In this document: piece after piece, positions 38,287 through 63,724 of the stretch
Position numbering within the stretch: position 1 is the stretch's first letter
Layout: every line of letters starts with the position of its first letter
Assembly: GCA_018806985.1 (NCBI GenBank)
Contig: JADANN010000459.1
Location: 434,001-498,000 of the forward strand
Length of the DNA stretch: 64,000 nt
Source of the DNA: Angiostrongylus vasorum
Taxonomy: Eukaryota; Nematoda; Chromadorea; Rhabditida; Metastrongylidae
Direction of reading: 5' to 3'
Translations under genes and position numbers: made by a program
The notes under the pieces: generated by a model
The model's input: the letters and a program-made list of their open reading frames with translations, nothing else
The model's database searches: none
What the model was told of the DNA's origin: nothing

Positions 38287-38359
38287 TGTCCCTGCCCGAT
38301 ATCGAACCGGGGACCTTCTGCGTGCGAAGCAGACGTGATAACCAATGCACCACAGAAAC
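38287..38359 (-). tRNA. tRNA with valine body and CGC anticodon, D-loop variant
   Basis: As 37025-37097 but with GTGCATTGG in place of GTGTATTGG in the D arm, followed by a T4 run. It shows that the CGC lineage has itself diversified. Confidence 0.55.
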
Positions 38360-39323
38360 TTAGTTGTCACAACCGTAGGAGGGAAACACAACGAAATCCC
38401 TGTAGGCATTCATCTGATTTCCTCTTGGAAACGCGGCAATTTTTGAGCAAATAGCGCTTGTCGTACTCGTTATGATAAACGATGGAGAAGGAAGTCAGGT
38501 CCTGGCCGGGATAGAACCGGCGACCTTCTGCGTGTGAAGCAGACGTGATAACCAATACACCACAGAAACTTAGTTGTCACAACCGTAGGAGGGAAACACA
38601 ACGAAATCCCTGTAGGTGTAGATTTGATTTCCTCTTAGAAACGTTATAATTTTCGAGCAACTAGCGTTTATTGTTCGTTATGATGAACGATACAAAGGGA
38701 AGACATGTCCCTGCCCGATATCGAACCGGGGGACCTTCTGCGTGCGAAGCAGACGTGATAACCAATACACCACAGAAACTTAGTTGTCACAACCGTAGGA
38801 GGGAAACACAACGAAATCCCTGTAGATGTAGATCTGATTTCCTCTTAGAAACGTTATAATTTTCGAGCAACTAGCGTCTATTGTTCGTTATGATGAACGA
38901 TAAAAAGGGAAGACATGTCCTGCCCGATATCGAACCGGGGACCTTCTGCGTGCGAAGCAGACGTGATAACCACTGCAGCACAGGGCCCTAGTTGTCGCAA
39001 CCGTAGGAGGGGAACACAACGAAATCCCTGTAGGCATTCATCTGATTTCCTCTTGGAAACGCGGCAATTTTGAGCAAATAGCGCTTGTCGTACTCGTTAT
39101 GATGAACGATCAGAAAGGGAAGACAGGGTCCTGGCCGGGATCGAACCGGGGACCTTTCTGCGTGTGAAGCAGACGTGATAACCACTGCAGCACAGGACCC
39201 TAGTTGTCAGCAACCGTAGGAGGGAAACACAACGAAAATCCCTGCAGATGTAGATCTGATTTCCTCTTAGAAACGTTATAATTTTCGAGCAACTAGCGTT
39301 TATTGTTCGTTATGATGAACGAT

Positions 39324-39423
39324 NNNNNNNNNNNNNNNNNNNNNNNNNNNNNNNNNNNNNNNNNNNNNNNNNNNNNNNNNNNNNNNNNNNNNNNNNNNNN
39401 NNNNNNNNNNNNNNNNNNNNNNN
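39324..39423. other. Assembly gap (100 N)
   Basis: Exactly 100 N, the usual placeholder for a gap of unknown size, placed where the last visible array unit breaks off in mid-spacer. The sequence after the gap is a Penelope-like element, so the right boundary of the array is unknown. Confidence 0.95.
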
Positions 39424-39960
39424 CGACCTTCCCTCCAACAGTAACTGAAAGAATTTGTCCATTTCTTCCTGACTAGAGGAAATGACAAACCAATCATCTA
39501 CATATCTACACTAGAGTCGCGGCCGGAGATCGAGAACAGGGGCTTCTATCTTAGGCATAAAAGACAATGGCAAGGCTTGGTGCCAGTCGCTGTCCCATAG
39601 CCAACCCCCTTATTTGCGCAGAAATATTTCCCAGGCCATCTGAAAATCGAGCAATTTAGACACTCTTTTTAAGAGAGCCATTAGCTGCTGGATGGACAAG
39701 CTATGCATATTTATTCTGCCTTCATGTCCAACAAGAAGTTCGAAGATGGCTTGCATTGCGGGTCATTCGATACGTTGGTGTACAGAGCGGAAACGTCGAA
39801 GGACTCCATCACGTACGCGTTATTAGGAGACGCGTTACGTAGATGTTCTAGGAACATTTGGATGTTTGTGAGGTGAGCTGGAATATGGTTAAGCAACTGG
39901 TTAAGTATTAGGCTTAAAAAACCAGATTATTCTCTCCGTTGGCCCGTCTACACAGCTGAT
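39424..39960 (-). mobile_element. Penelope-like retroelement RT fragment (right copy)
   Basis: The minus frame at 39711-39896 carries RT motif A in the Penelope style (SFDVSALYTNV). Below it, after a deletion and frameshifts, follow MGQRLAPSLAIVF and then CRYVDDWFVISSSQEEMDK. The nucleotide sequence matches the left copy (1-735) closely, for example GCTTGGTGCCAGTCGCTGTC. It is broken by several frameshifts and by the assembly gap. Its terminal motif follows at 40081-40195. Confidence 0.8.
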
Positions 39961-40080
39961 GATGGGTCTAACCTTAAATGATGACGGATTGGTTGACGCA
40001 AGATCATCAGGTGATACCAACTTATGTGTTTTATTAAGTAGGTATAGGATGGGACATGTTGGTTTATCGATTTTCCAGGC

Positions 40081-40195
40081 TTCCAGGCTCTGAAGAAGGC
40101 GATACTGCCGAAACGTCAGCTACTGTTGTATTGTATTGTGTTTTTCTATGGAAGTAAATGTATGCTGTTTAACAACCTCGCGATTGCTGAACAAG
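40081..40195 (+). repeat. Penelope-like element terminal-repeat motif (right copy)
   Basis: Near-identical to 927-1046, including CTCTGAAGAAGGCGATACTG, CCGAAACGTCAGCTACTG and GGAAGTAAATGTATGCTG. It has the same position relative to the RT fragment as in the left copy, which supports a common element structure. Confidence 0.6.
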
Positions 40196-40249
40196 AGTAT
40201 AGACTGTTGCTGTACTTAATAAAAACAATAGCCTTATGTCATTATAAAC

Positions 40250-40630
40250 TTACTTACTGCTGGGATAGTAGGATGGCCCATTCTCACTGGTTGTGAGGTC
40301 CCCAACACAGTCTCCACTTTTCTAAGTTTTGCTGATTTAGCCACTGTGTTTCCGTGAAGTCCCGAGGTAAGCCAGGCCAAATTCTGCCTCAGATCGTCAC
40401 CACCACAGGGAGTCGCCGCCCTTTTGGATCAGAGGGAGATTTGCCACCATGAGACTAGTTTGGTACCAGGACGGTGGCGGATCCTGGGTATTGGTTTACT
40501 TTTAGCTGAGCTTCCTGGTGGAAACGCCGGACTCCTTCTCAGCTGGCAGACCCTGCTGAGGGATGGATCCCCCTTTACACTGCAGGCCGACACCCAGGAA
40601 CGCCTTCCAGCCACGATGAGGTGGTAAACC
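40250..40630 (-). repeat. Interspersed repeat family 3 (copy 1)
   Basis: Inverse-oriented copy of the element at 43085-43478 and 61405-61808. Shared blocks on the minus strand are GGTTTACC, CTCATCGTGGCTGG, CCTGGGTGTCGG, GGCGTTTCCACCAGGAAGC and CTCAGCTAAAAGTAAACCAA. It ends near ACCAGTGAGAATGGGCCATC. No coding capacity is seen; it may be a SINE-like element of about 390 bp. Confidence 0.7.
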
Positions 40631-41275
40631 GTTGGGAAGTGATTATAAACAAGTGGTGATTACGAGCACATGCAGCAAACTGCACCTCTTCAATCAATAC
40701 GAATCAAATGTAGTTGTGCTTTAAAGTAGCCGCTTTGCAATTTTTAAATGAGTTATCATAGCGCTTAAACGTTTTAATTCCCTCATGTGTTCTGTTAAAT
40801 GCCTGTAAATGAGGCGGCGGTTATGAATTTTCATGGTTTTCAATTATTGTATAAATACTTTCGTATCATTGCAGCTGTCGACGAAAAGTCCGAAGTGATT
40901 AATGAAGAGTGAAGGGAACACCGTTGTTCGTTTGGTCGAAATTGTCTGATAAATATTAAAATTAGAAGCAGTTTTAATTTCTTTATTTTGTCACACTAAT
41001 TCAGAAAAAATGCGAAGATGTGTGGAAAAAATTTTCAGAGATCTTCCTTCTTTCGAGGATTGTAGGCAGTGGAAACAGGTGAAATGAACGCCAGATTTGT
41101 AGAGAGCGCTTAAGTGATGTGGAGACAGTAGTAATCCTTAGACGAATATTTTTTGCCTTCTAACACCATCGTTTTGATGTTAGTTGGGTAGTTTTATCCC
41201 ACAAGATTGAGCATTTAAAAATGTTCTTATCAAAACAATAAGTCTCATTTAAAATCCGAAACCAAAAGTAGAAGC
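40631..41275. other. No recognised gene
   Basis: AT-rich sequence between repeat family 3 and an RTE fragment. No frame or repeat is recognised. Confidence 0.4.
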
Positions 41276-41279
41276 ATGA

Positions 41280-42060
41280 AACAGCTGTTCGTGGACAAAC
41301 TCGTCTTGACGAGAACGCCTTCGTCGCCGAATATCTACTTTCGCATGCTCCGAGGAACAGTTCTTCTCCGGTGTCATAGACGGCGTTGAATGGCTGACGT
41401 TGTGTCTCGGCTAGGGCGATGACATCTTACCATATCCTTTTTACTTGAATGATAAAGTATTTTATCGATGGCTCAGATGGAAGTCTGCGGGCATTGTAGA
41501 TGTGCATCTTCACCGTAGTGCTTTGCGAATTAGGCAGTTTAGAATGGCCTTGTAATTTTAGCAGCCTCTCCGTACTCATCCCTACCCAAAGCTGCTCAAT
41601 CGGGGGCAGGGCTCTTTTGGGGTCAGAGAAATGATGCCCGTTTCTTCTACCGTGCTTAGTTTTTTGATATCACGTATAGCTGGCTGAGCTCTGAACATGG
41701 GGGGTTGGGTTTACTAACGAGTAGCTTGCCAGTCTGTGCCAGAGTAGGTGAGTTTATTTGTCGGAGGAGGCTCCTAACCGCGTCCCATACACTTTCCTGT
41801 CACTTGATTAAAGGCCTTTGGGCGAATTGACTCGTAGAATACAGTCCGCATGAACGAGAATACATCCACGCACGCTTATGACAACTCCTCGCAAATACAG
41901 AAGCTGTGTACCAAATCGGCGTTGCAGAAGCAGTGAACTCATCCCTTGGGTCCATATGCGTGTCAGGGGAAGCAAAGGTCGCTTTTCGTCCGCGATTAGC
42001 TCCCTATCCGCCACCTGGGGTTGCGTCACATAGCCTCGTGACTAACCTGCTGAAATCCTC
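41280..42060 (-). mobile_element. RTE-type LINE, 5' end and endonuclease start (degenerate)
   Basis: On the minus strand the lower half encodes the start of an apurinic-type endonuclease: MHIYNARRLPSEPSIKYF, DVIALAETQRQPF, NAVYDTGEELFLG, ACESR. These correspond to the N-terminal endonuclease motifs of nematode RTE proteins (YNART, ALTETRR, GEELFLGTCDSRG). The part above 41600 would be the 5' leader. The remainder of the ORF is absent. Confidence 0.7.
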
Positions 42061-42111
42061 ATATGAGGGATATCCGTAGATGTTTGTCTTTAACAAAAAG
42101 GATAAAGCTCT

Positions 42112-42372
42112 CGCTGCTGATCTATCCCTGAGGGAAGCGCCATTTATTAAGCATCGATGGAGATGATTGAATATATCATATCTGCATATCTGGTCCTACA
42201 ATGACTTGCGGTCGCCTACCGAAGTATCGAATCAGTGCTGTTATCCTTCCATACAAGTCTAGTAGCAATTTGCCGACCCCGGAGGGATAGAAAGCTTGGT
42301 GAGCCACGGGCACGGATCGATTCCCTGTTTTTTGTTGTATGGCTCCTCCGACCACTGCTTCACACGCGCCCA
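42112..42372 (-). mobile_element. tRNA-derived SINE, family 1
   Basis: Minus-strand copy. The head GGGCGCGTGTGAAGCAGTGG is at the right end, then GGAATCGATCCGTGCCCG, then the body GGGTCGGCAAATTGCTAC. The A box is mutated (GAAGCAG in place of GGCGCAG). Confidence 0.75.
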
Positions 42373-42375
42373 TCC

Positions 42376-43084
42376 CCGATGATTGTCTTTGGAGAAAAAA
42401 ATTATGTTCAGTGAGGATCCCATCAAAAATTGAATTGTTGGAGAGCATAAGATGATTGTGGCTGCTTTGAGAAGTCTTCATCTTTACGGACTTATCATCA
42501 GAGATGACCATTTGGCCAATTATCATATCAATTAGTTTACTGTTTTCGAATGTACCGAACTACTTGATTAGATTAGAAAACTAGAAAGGCGGATTGTCAA
42601 AACTTTGCTAATGTGTTAACACTCTTAATGAGATAAATTCTATTCCTGCTCTCTAAATCTCTGTGATGTTCTTCTAAAACATTAAGAAGGAACGAGAGCT
42701 GTTTTTCATCCATTTGGATACAAGGTTTTAAAGTGGAATAACTTTCGTAGTGCTAGTGTTAACCAAAAGTTTTTCATTTGAACAGTCTAATTTCTTCTTC
42801 AACTGTCATGGTTGGTGAATTTATTCTCGGTTGAGAATCAGAACTAACCACAGCCAGTCTGGAATTTCGTTGGTGTTGAAGTCCAAACGTATCAATCAAT
42901 GCGCGTGTTATAATGTGGAATTGATAGTACTGTTAATGTACTTGCATTCTGTACGGAAATTTCATGTACCACTTGATTTTGGTGATTCTTCGACCCTTCC
43001 AAAAAGCGAGAGCCAAAAGGAGTTTCAATTAAAGGAATAGTGCTCCATAAAATGCAGAGCACTTTCAGCTGACTTATCTCATTT
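42376..43084. other. No recognised gene
   Basis: AT-rich sequence. The 69-codon plus frame at 42831-43040 has no recognisable domain or splice context. Confidence 0.4.
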
Positions 43085-43478
43085 TCCCCCAGAGGTTTAC
43101 TTCCTCATCGTGGCTGGGAGGTGTTTCTCGGTGTCGGGGTGCGAAGTACAGCGGGAAATTCATCCCCTGGCAGGGTCTCCAGAGCTGAGAAGGAGTCTAG
43201 CGTTTCCATCAGGAGGCCCAGCTAAGAGTAAACGAATACCAGGATCCGTCACTTTCCTGGTACCAAACTAGCCGTATGGTGGCCAATTTTACTCTGATCC
43301 ACAAGAGCTACGACTGCTTTTCTGGTGGCGACCTGGGGCAGGCTTTGGCTAGACTGTCCTCGGGATTCCAGGGAATCACAATGGATAAACCAGCAAAAAC
43401 TCCGATAAAATGGAGATAATGCTGGGACCCGCAAAACCAGTGAGGATGGGCCATCCAAGTATCCAAGTAAATAAGTAC
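43085..43478 (+). repeat. Interspersed repeat family 3 (copy 2)
   Basis: Contains CCTCATCGTGGCTGGGAGG, CCTGGCAGGGTCTCCAGAGC, GGCCCAGCTAAGAGTAAACG and CCAGTGAGGATGGGCC, and ends in a short AAGTAAATAAGTA tail. The simple-repeat tail would suit a retroposed element. Confidence 0.75.
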
Positions 43479-45838
43479 CTCATTTCTACGTTCTAGAGTT
43501 AACTATCACGTAATGTAGTTCGTTAAACTTTGTTGAATTTGCCAACATTCTGTAAGCCGAAGTCCAGACGAACTTGATCACTGAAGTCGAGACGAACTCA
43601 ATGCAAGCTGCCTGTCCCTTCCTTTCATTCCATACAGAACTTCTATTCACCAATCGAATCACTTCCCTACTGCAACACTTCTGTTTCTTTCTGTAGTGTA
43701 AGCTTATCAGTTTATTAGTTTATGAATAAACATTAAATCAGCGAATAAGTGTATACAAGTAAGTTCTTTCTCTTCCTGAGCAGGTTCTGCCAGATCCGAT
43801 TCTAACGTTTCCTGTTTGAAATATTCGGCCACAAATTTATTTTTCTCGGAATTCGATCAACTTCGAAAGTTTGCAGTATTTGGGATGAAGTTGACATATC
43901 TCGCTCAGGAATTCATGAAGTCGAGTTGGGGAGCAATTGAATGAGTTGTTCTCAGAGTGCAAACAACACTCAAGCATGTATAGCCAATTGCTGCGTTCCT
44001 CGCTGCCTTTGTTGTTGTCGCCGTCAGCCTACTCACTTTTACGCTCATTGATCTCTCTGCGCCCTTCTTGAAAATTTGCATTCAGTAAAAAGACAATTGC
44101 AAACTGTCGTCTTATACATTACTTCGCTGTCTTCGTCGCCATCATTGTCGTCGCCGCCGTCGCTATTGTGTAGGGTATAAACTCCTTCGGACATATTTTA
44201 GTTAACTTCATCTGTGATTCATTTCAGGTGTAATAAACGTTTTCCTTTGAGTAATCAACATTTTTCTGAATCTAACAGCTACTTTACTGACACTTTGACC
44301 AACATAAATGCAAAGATTTCGAAGCTTTTTTTTGTTTCTGTTTTGACTTAACATCTGTAACCGTACCAAAGGCACCTGATGGCATATAGGTGAAACTACA
44401 CCGTATCACTGACTTTGCCATGCACAGATTTGGTTTCCAGTCTTCATACACTAACTGTTCATTTACATGCAACACATGGAGGTGGTTTTTGTTGTGCGCT
44501 TTTCCTTCGCTACAAAACGCACCAACTAGCAAATAGTACAGTGGCAACCAACAACGTCTACTAAAGCATTTAATAGACATAGAATTTAAAAGAAAAGGCT
44601 TTTCTACGTTCTATTAATTAGCTGCATGTTCTGTCTGCCAAGTGTTTTTTTTTCGGCGCGCACGAATTTTTTTTCCCATGAGACAACAGGTGATTATTGT
44701 AGGTAGGTAGAGTACCGCTGATTAAAGTCGCATATGGTTGATGACTGCACCACCCCAGATCAAAAATCGTTGCGAAGGTACGAGGCCTGGGCGTTCTTCC
44801 CTGCTATTCAAAAAAACTTGCCGTAATATAATACTGGTTACTGTAGCAGCATTTTTGGCGTTAATAAACGTCGTCTAACACACTCTGCAGACCTTTTTTC
44901 ATATGACGAAAAAGAAAATTCCTGTAGATCTCGGTTTCAACTGCTTCTAAGAAAACGCGAAAGCCTAGACGACTATCTAAACCCTGGCGGTTCGTTTACG
45001 TCACATCCGAGAGTTGACCAAAAGCAGTTAGTGAGTAATAAGAATTGATCAACCTCGTGTTGGATTGCTATTGAAAAAAATACATGTTGATTAGTGATGC
45101 CGAAGTTAAAGGGAAGGCGATTTTGAAACACAAGAAGCCTTTGACATTTATACTACATTACTATTGCGACGCTCACTGCTGCATCCGTCAAGGCGTAGAG
45201 CTCAGTTATGAACAGCTCTATTCGAGTTCCTGTAACTTCCCCGCTTGTTATGTCCGTATTCAGAACACTAACTTTTCTCAAGCGCTCTACTTTCCATTAT
45301 TGCTGAACAGGCTTGTATTGTCTACTTCTTTATTTTTTAGTCGTTCAGTCATCAATTTTTCGGTTACTTTGTAGTAATAGGAAAACATGTAATAAGGTTT
45401 GGCTGCGGTGAACAAAGATTTGTTTTTGGTCTATGGCTTACACTAGCATTGGTTACTTTGGCGGCTCGTCCTCACGAGTTGAACCAAATCCTAGCATACA
45501 CTCCACTCGTTTTTTTGTCTCGCAGTCGTCGTCCGTGGTGGTGGTTTCAGTTTATCATGTTGGTGAGTGCAAGTTTCGTACCGTGGTCTGTAAGACAACT
45601 TCAACTGTGGGTATAACTGTTTGGTTTTAGTTACAGACATGTCTGCTCAGTGAGTAGGGGGCACATTTGAATTGAAAAGGTGTTTCGCGTCCTTCTATTC
45701 GTTGACAGCTTCTTTAAGAAGCCCGTATGCTGCCTGTCCTGCATTCCTTTTGTCTTAGTTTTCACGTTGTCTTCCATGTTGATTGAACGCCTAGGGTCCC
45801 CGTACGATGTGGTATCTGCAATCAGATAACCATTTACT
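43479..45838. other. No recognised gene; a short trinucleotide tract
   Basis: About 2.3 kb without a supported gene. A GTC/GCC-rich tract lies at about 44130-44168. The minus frame at 44284-44580 begins with a hydrophobic stretch that could pass as a signal peptide (LPLYYLLVGAFC) and has four further cysteines, but I recognise no family and see no splice context. Other short frames look random. Confidence 0.35.
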
Positions 45839-47720
45839 TTGAGAGTCCATAGTCCCACTCGTAAGAGCACGGCTCCGAGGAAGGTGGAATCGAGGAAACA
45901 TCAGCCATCAACCAACAACATCAACAATTACAACAACGACATCAACAATATCAGCTCAGCAAGATTAGTTTATAAGCTCATATATAGTCGGATATTTTTT
46001 TCCGGTTCGTCGAGCAAATTGATCATCGTCTTCATATCGCTGGTACTTCCTGTGATGATGGCAATGTCGTCAGTAAATCGAAAATTGAATAGAAATTTTC
46101 CACCAATACGTTTGCCTTTCCCATCCCAGTGGAGTGAATTCATATTCTACTCAGTGCGGCAGTAAACAGCTTTGGAGATATGGTGTCGGTTAATCAAACC
46201 CCTTTTGCTATGGGTATGGTAAGAGGTCGATAGAAAAGCTGTCTTTTCGTAGCGCAGCTCCGACAACGGTCATTCAGAGTTCTTATGTAGGACGGCTCCA
46301 CTACTTCGGTGACGAATGCCAATAGGATTACATTCGTTGAGATGATGGCAAGCGGTTTTTTCGCACTCCACAAAACTCAAGACTAGGGGCAGGGGGGTAT
46401 TCCCCCACAAAATTCTTTGAACATAGACACGGTTTGGATGTCGTCCATCCAAAGAAATCTCTGCCGAAATCCTGCTTCCTCAACTGTTTTGCCACATCTA
46501 ATTTCCTTAATATGAGCGAGAGGATAATCTTCGTGAAGAAGTTGTAGAGTACACTCAGCAAGCACATTGGGCAATAGTTACCAAGATCCCTTCGGTCACC
46601 TCTCTTGGATAGGATGACCGTGCTCGTCGTTCTCCACTGGTCTGAGATTTTTTTGACTGTCATATGGTTTGGAAGAAATACATGGAATTTGTGGATTACA
46701 GCTCTAGGGAAAGTCGGCAGTGATATCATCGAGTCCTGCAGCAGTGCCTCTTCTTATGTTTCTATCGCAACTCAAACCTCTAACGAAAGAATTGCAGGTG
46801 ATTTTTTCCCACTGGGGATTTCAAGGCACACGACGGGTATCGTGAACCTAGTAAGGCTGGTGAAAAAATTTTTCCTTGCAAATTCCATGTCATATCGAGA
46901 AGTTTTAATGATACCATCTTCCTTCATTAGGACTGACAGCGGAACATTATACCCGCACGAGTCTCTGCGCCATTTCTTCTAATGGGATTGGTTCCTTTCT
47001 GTACTGGTTGTAACAGTTTCTCCTGTCTCTGCCGATGCAGATGTTCCTGCAAAGTTTTTTCTGCAACAGGTATTTATTAGTAGTTGTGCTATATGTGTTT
47101 CATTAAGACCAAGCTTCACTTCCCTTCTTTTTCAAAACAACTCCTTAGTAGTAATGGAAATGCGATCCAATCTTCTTGCTTGAGGAACTGAGGCGAATTC
47201 AGCACTGCTTTTCAGTTCGTCGACAAGGAGTTTGCAGCGTTCGGTCGGGTCTTCTAATTTTTCAGTCACGTCTGGATAGGATTTTGTTCAGAATGTTCTC
47301 ATCATATACAACATAAAGTTTTCTTCTTGGTCGATGGCATGAATTCTTTTCCGGGTTACAGCTGAATCGAATCTTAACGCGAAGAAGGTGTCAGACCAAG
47401 GATAGAATTTTTGAACTACCTGTGTGTTAAGCAGGAGTCATCGCTCCTTGGTGAGAATATGGTTGATCTCCAAGTCATCCCGTTAACAGATTTCCATTAG
47501 TAGTAGGAAGACCACCGACCAGATGATCAAATCTCTTCAGCAATGGGAATAAAACAGAAGTTTCTTCTCAGAAGGGAAATATGGTGATGAGCATGTCCTT
47601 TGGGGGCAAGCGAAACCTATTGGGCAGCTTTCGCGTCATAAGGGACAAATGAAGAATTTACTGCATCCCTTCTCGAGTCACCTTACAATCAATGTTAGGA
47701 CTGCGCAGCCGTTTTACATA
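45839..47720 (-). mobile_element. RTE-type LINE fragment (degenerate)
   Basis: On the minus strand, from right to left: the endonuclease tail (RWLLLNTQVVQKFYPWSDTF, RKRIHAIDQEENFMLY, EDPTERCKLLVDEL), then RT segments DLGNYCPMCLLSVLYNFFTK and VEEAGFRQRF, and finally the catalytic box FRFTDDIAIITGSTSDMK near 46060. Multiple stops and frameshifts interrupt it. Its 3' end abuts unique sequence near 45840. Confidence 0.8.
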
Positions 47721-47999
47721 GTGTTAAGCATTATGAAGAACTTTTTCTTGACTTTTTCTCGTTTGCTCTCTCCTTCCAGCTTCCCGTAACGCGAAGGGTT
47801 AGCTTTTTTCCTCATCACAACATGCTAATTCCAAAATGTTTTCGGTCAAGGCTGAAATTTTTCTATGAGATTTTCCATAGGGCAAGTTTAAGTAAATTTG
47901 ATTGAAAGAAGCTGTATTTTTTAACGAGATTCCAAATGAACCACTCTTGGATTGATACATTTATAACAAGGTTTATTAGAAGTCAAATTTCGAAAGACA

Positions 48000-48005
48000 T
48001 TTATT
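48000..48005 (-). promoter_or_regulatory. Candidate polyadenylation signal of the TMC gene
   Basis: AATAAA on the minus strand, about 33 bases after the stop codon at 48038-48040. Such a short 3' UTR is normal in nematodes. Confidence 0.5.
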
Positions 48006-48037
48006 TCCGTATAAATACAGGTGAAAAACATGCTTGG

Positions 48038-63490
<15,453 letters not shown>

Positions 63491-63496
63491 AACTAA

Positions 63497-63722
63497 AGCA
63501 ATGCATTCGACTTCATTATGGATCGTTGGGGGTGACTGAATGCACTTACAGTGACCCACGGTGGCCTACCGAATTTTCAACCCTGTGCTGCTACACTTCT
63601 AGACAAATCTGCTTTCAATTTGCCCATCCCAGAGGGATGGAGCGCTTGGTGGGCTTGCGGCGCGGGGATCGATCCCGTGTGCATCGCTGTGTGCCTTCGA
63701 CCACTGTGCTACACGCGCTCCA
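63497..63722 (-). mobile_element. tRNA-derived SINE, family 1
   Basis: Head GGAGCGCGTGTAGCACAGTG at the right end, then GGGATCGATCCCCGCGCCGC, and a distal TGCATTCGACTTCATTATGG. The order matches the other family 1 copies, with a shortened middle. Confidence 0.75.
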
Positions 63723-63724
63723 GT

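Larger units (their letters stand above)
14226..39323 (-). repeat. Tandem array of about 119 tRNA-Val-type units, 210-bp period
   Basis: Every unit of about 210 bp contains a tRNA-like sequence on the minus strand: GTGTATTGGTTATCAC (D arm), TCTGC-TTCACAC-GCAGA (anticodon arm, CAC), GCCGG or CCCGG T stem, and a 7-bp acceptor. This matches eukaryotic tRNA-Val. Two spacer types exist. Type A has GGAAACGCGGCAATTTTTGAGC and dominates 14.2-33.6 kb. Type B has AGAAACGTTATAATTTTCGAGC and dominates 33.6-39.3 kb, with single B units scattered among the A units. Most A units have a T loop TTCTATC in place of TTCGATC, breaking the B box, and lack a T4 terminator. Variants include an ATAAGCACTGCAGCACAGG-like D-arm form and a GGGGTAGCCACCACAG form. 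The right end is an assembly gap. Confidence 0.95.

Noticed and set aside
14461..39185. Many minus-strand frames of 62-140 codons in the array
   Set aside because: They are the tRNA unit and spacer read in three frames; the frames change with each one-base variation and show no protein-like conservation.
14226..39323. CRISPR array
   Set aside because: The repeat is the whole 210-bp unit including the spacer; there are no unique spacers between short direct repeats and the context is eukaryotic.
40424..40627. Frames on both strands near 40.5 kb
   Set aside because: They are translations of interspersed repeat family 3.
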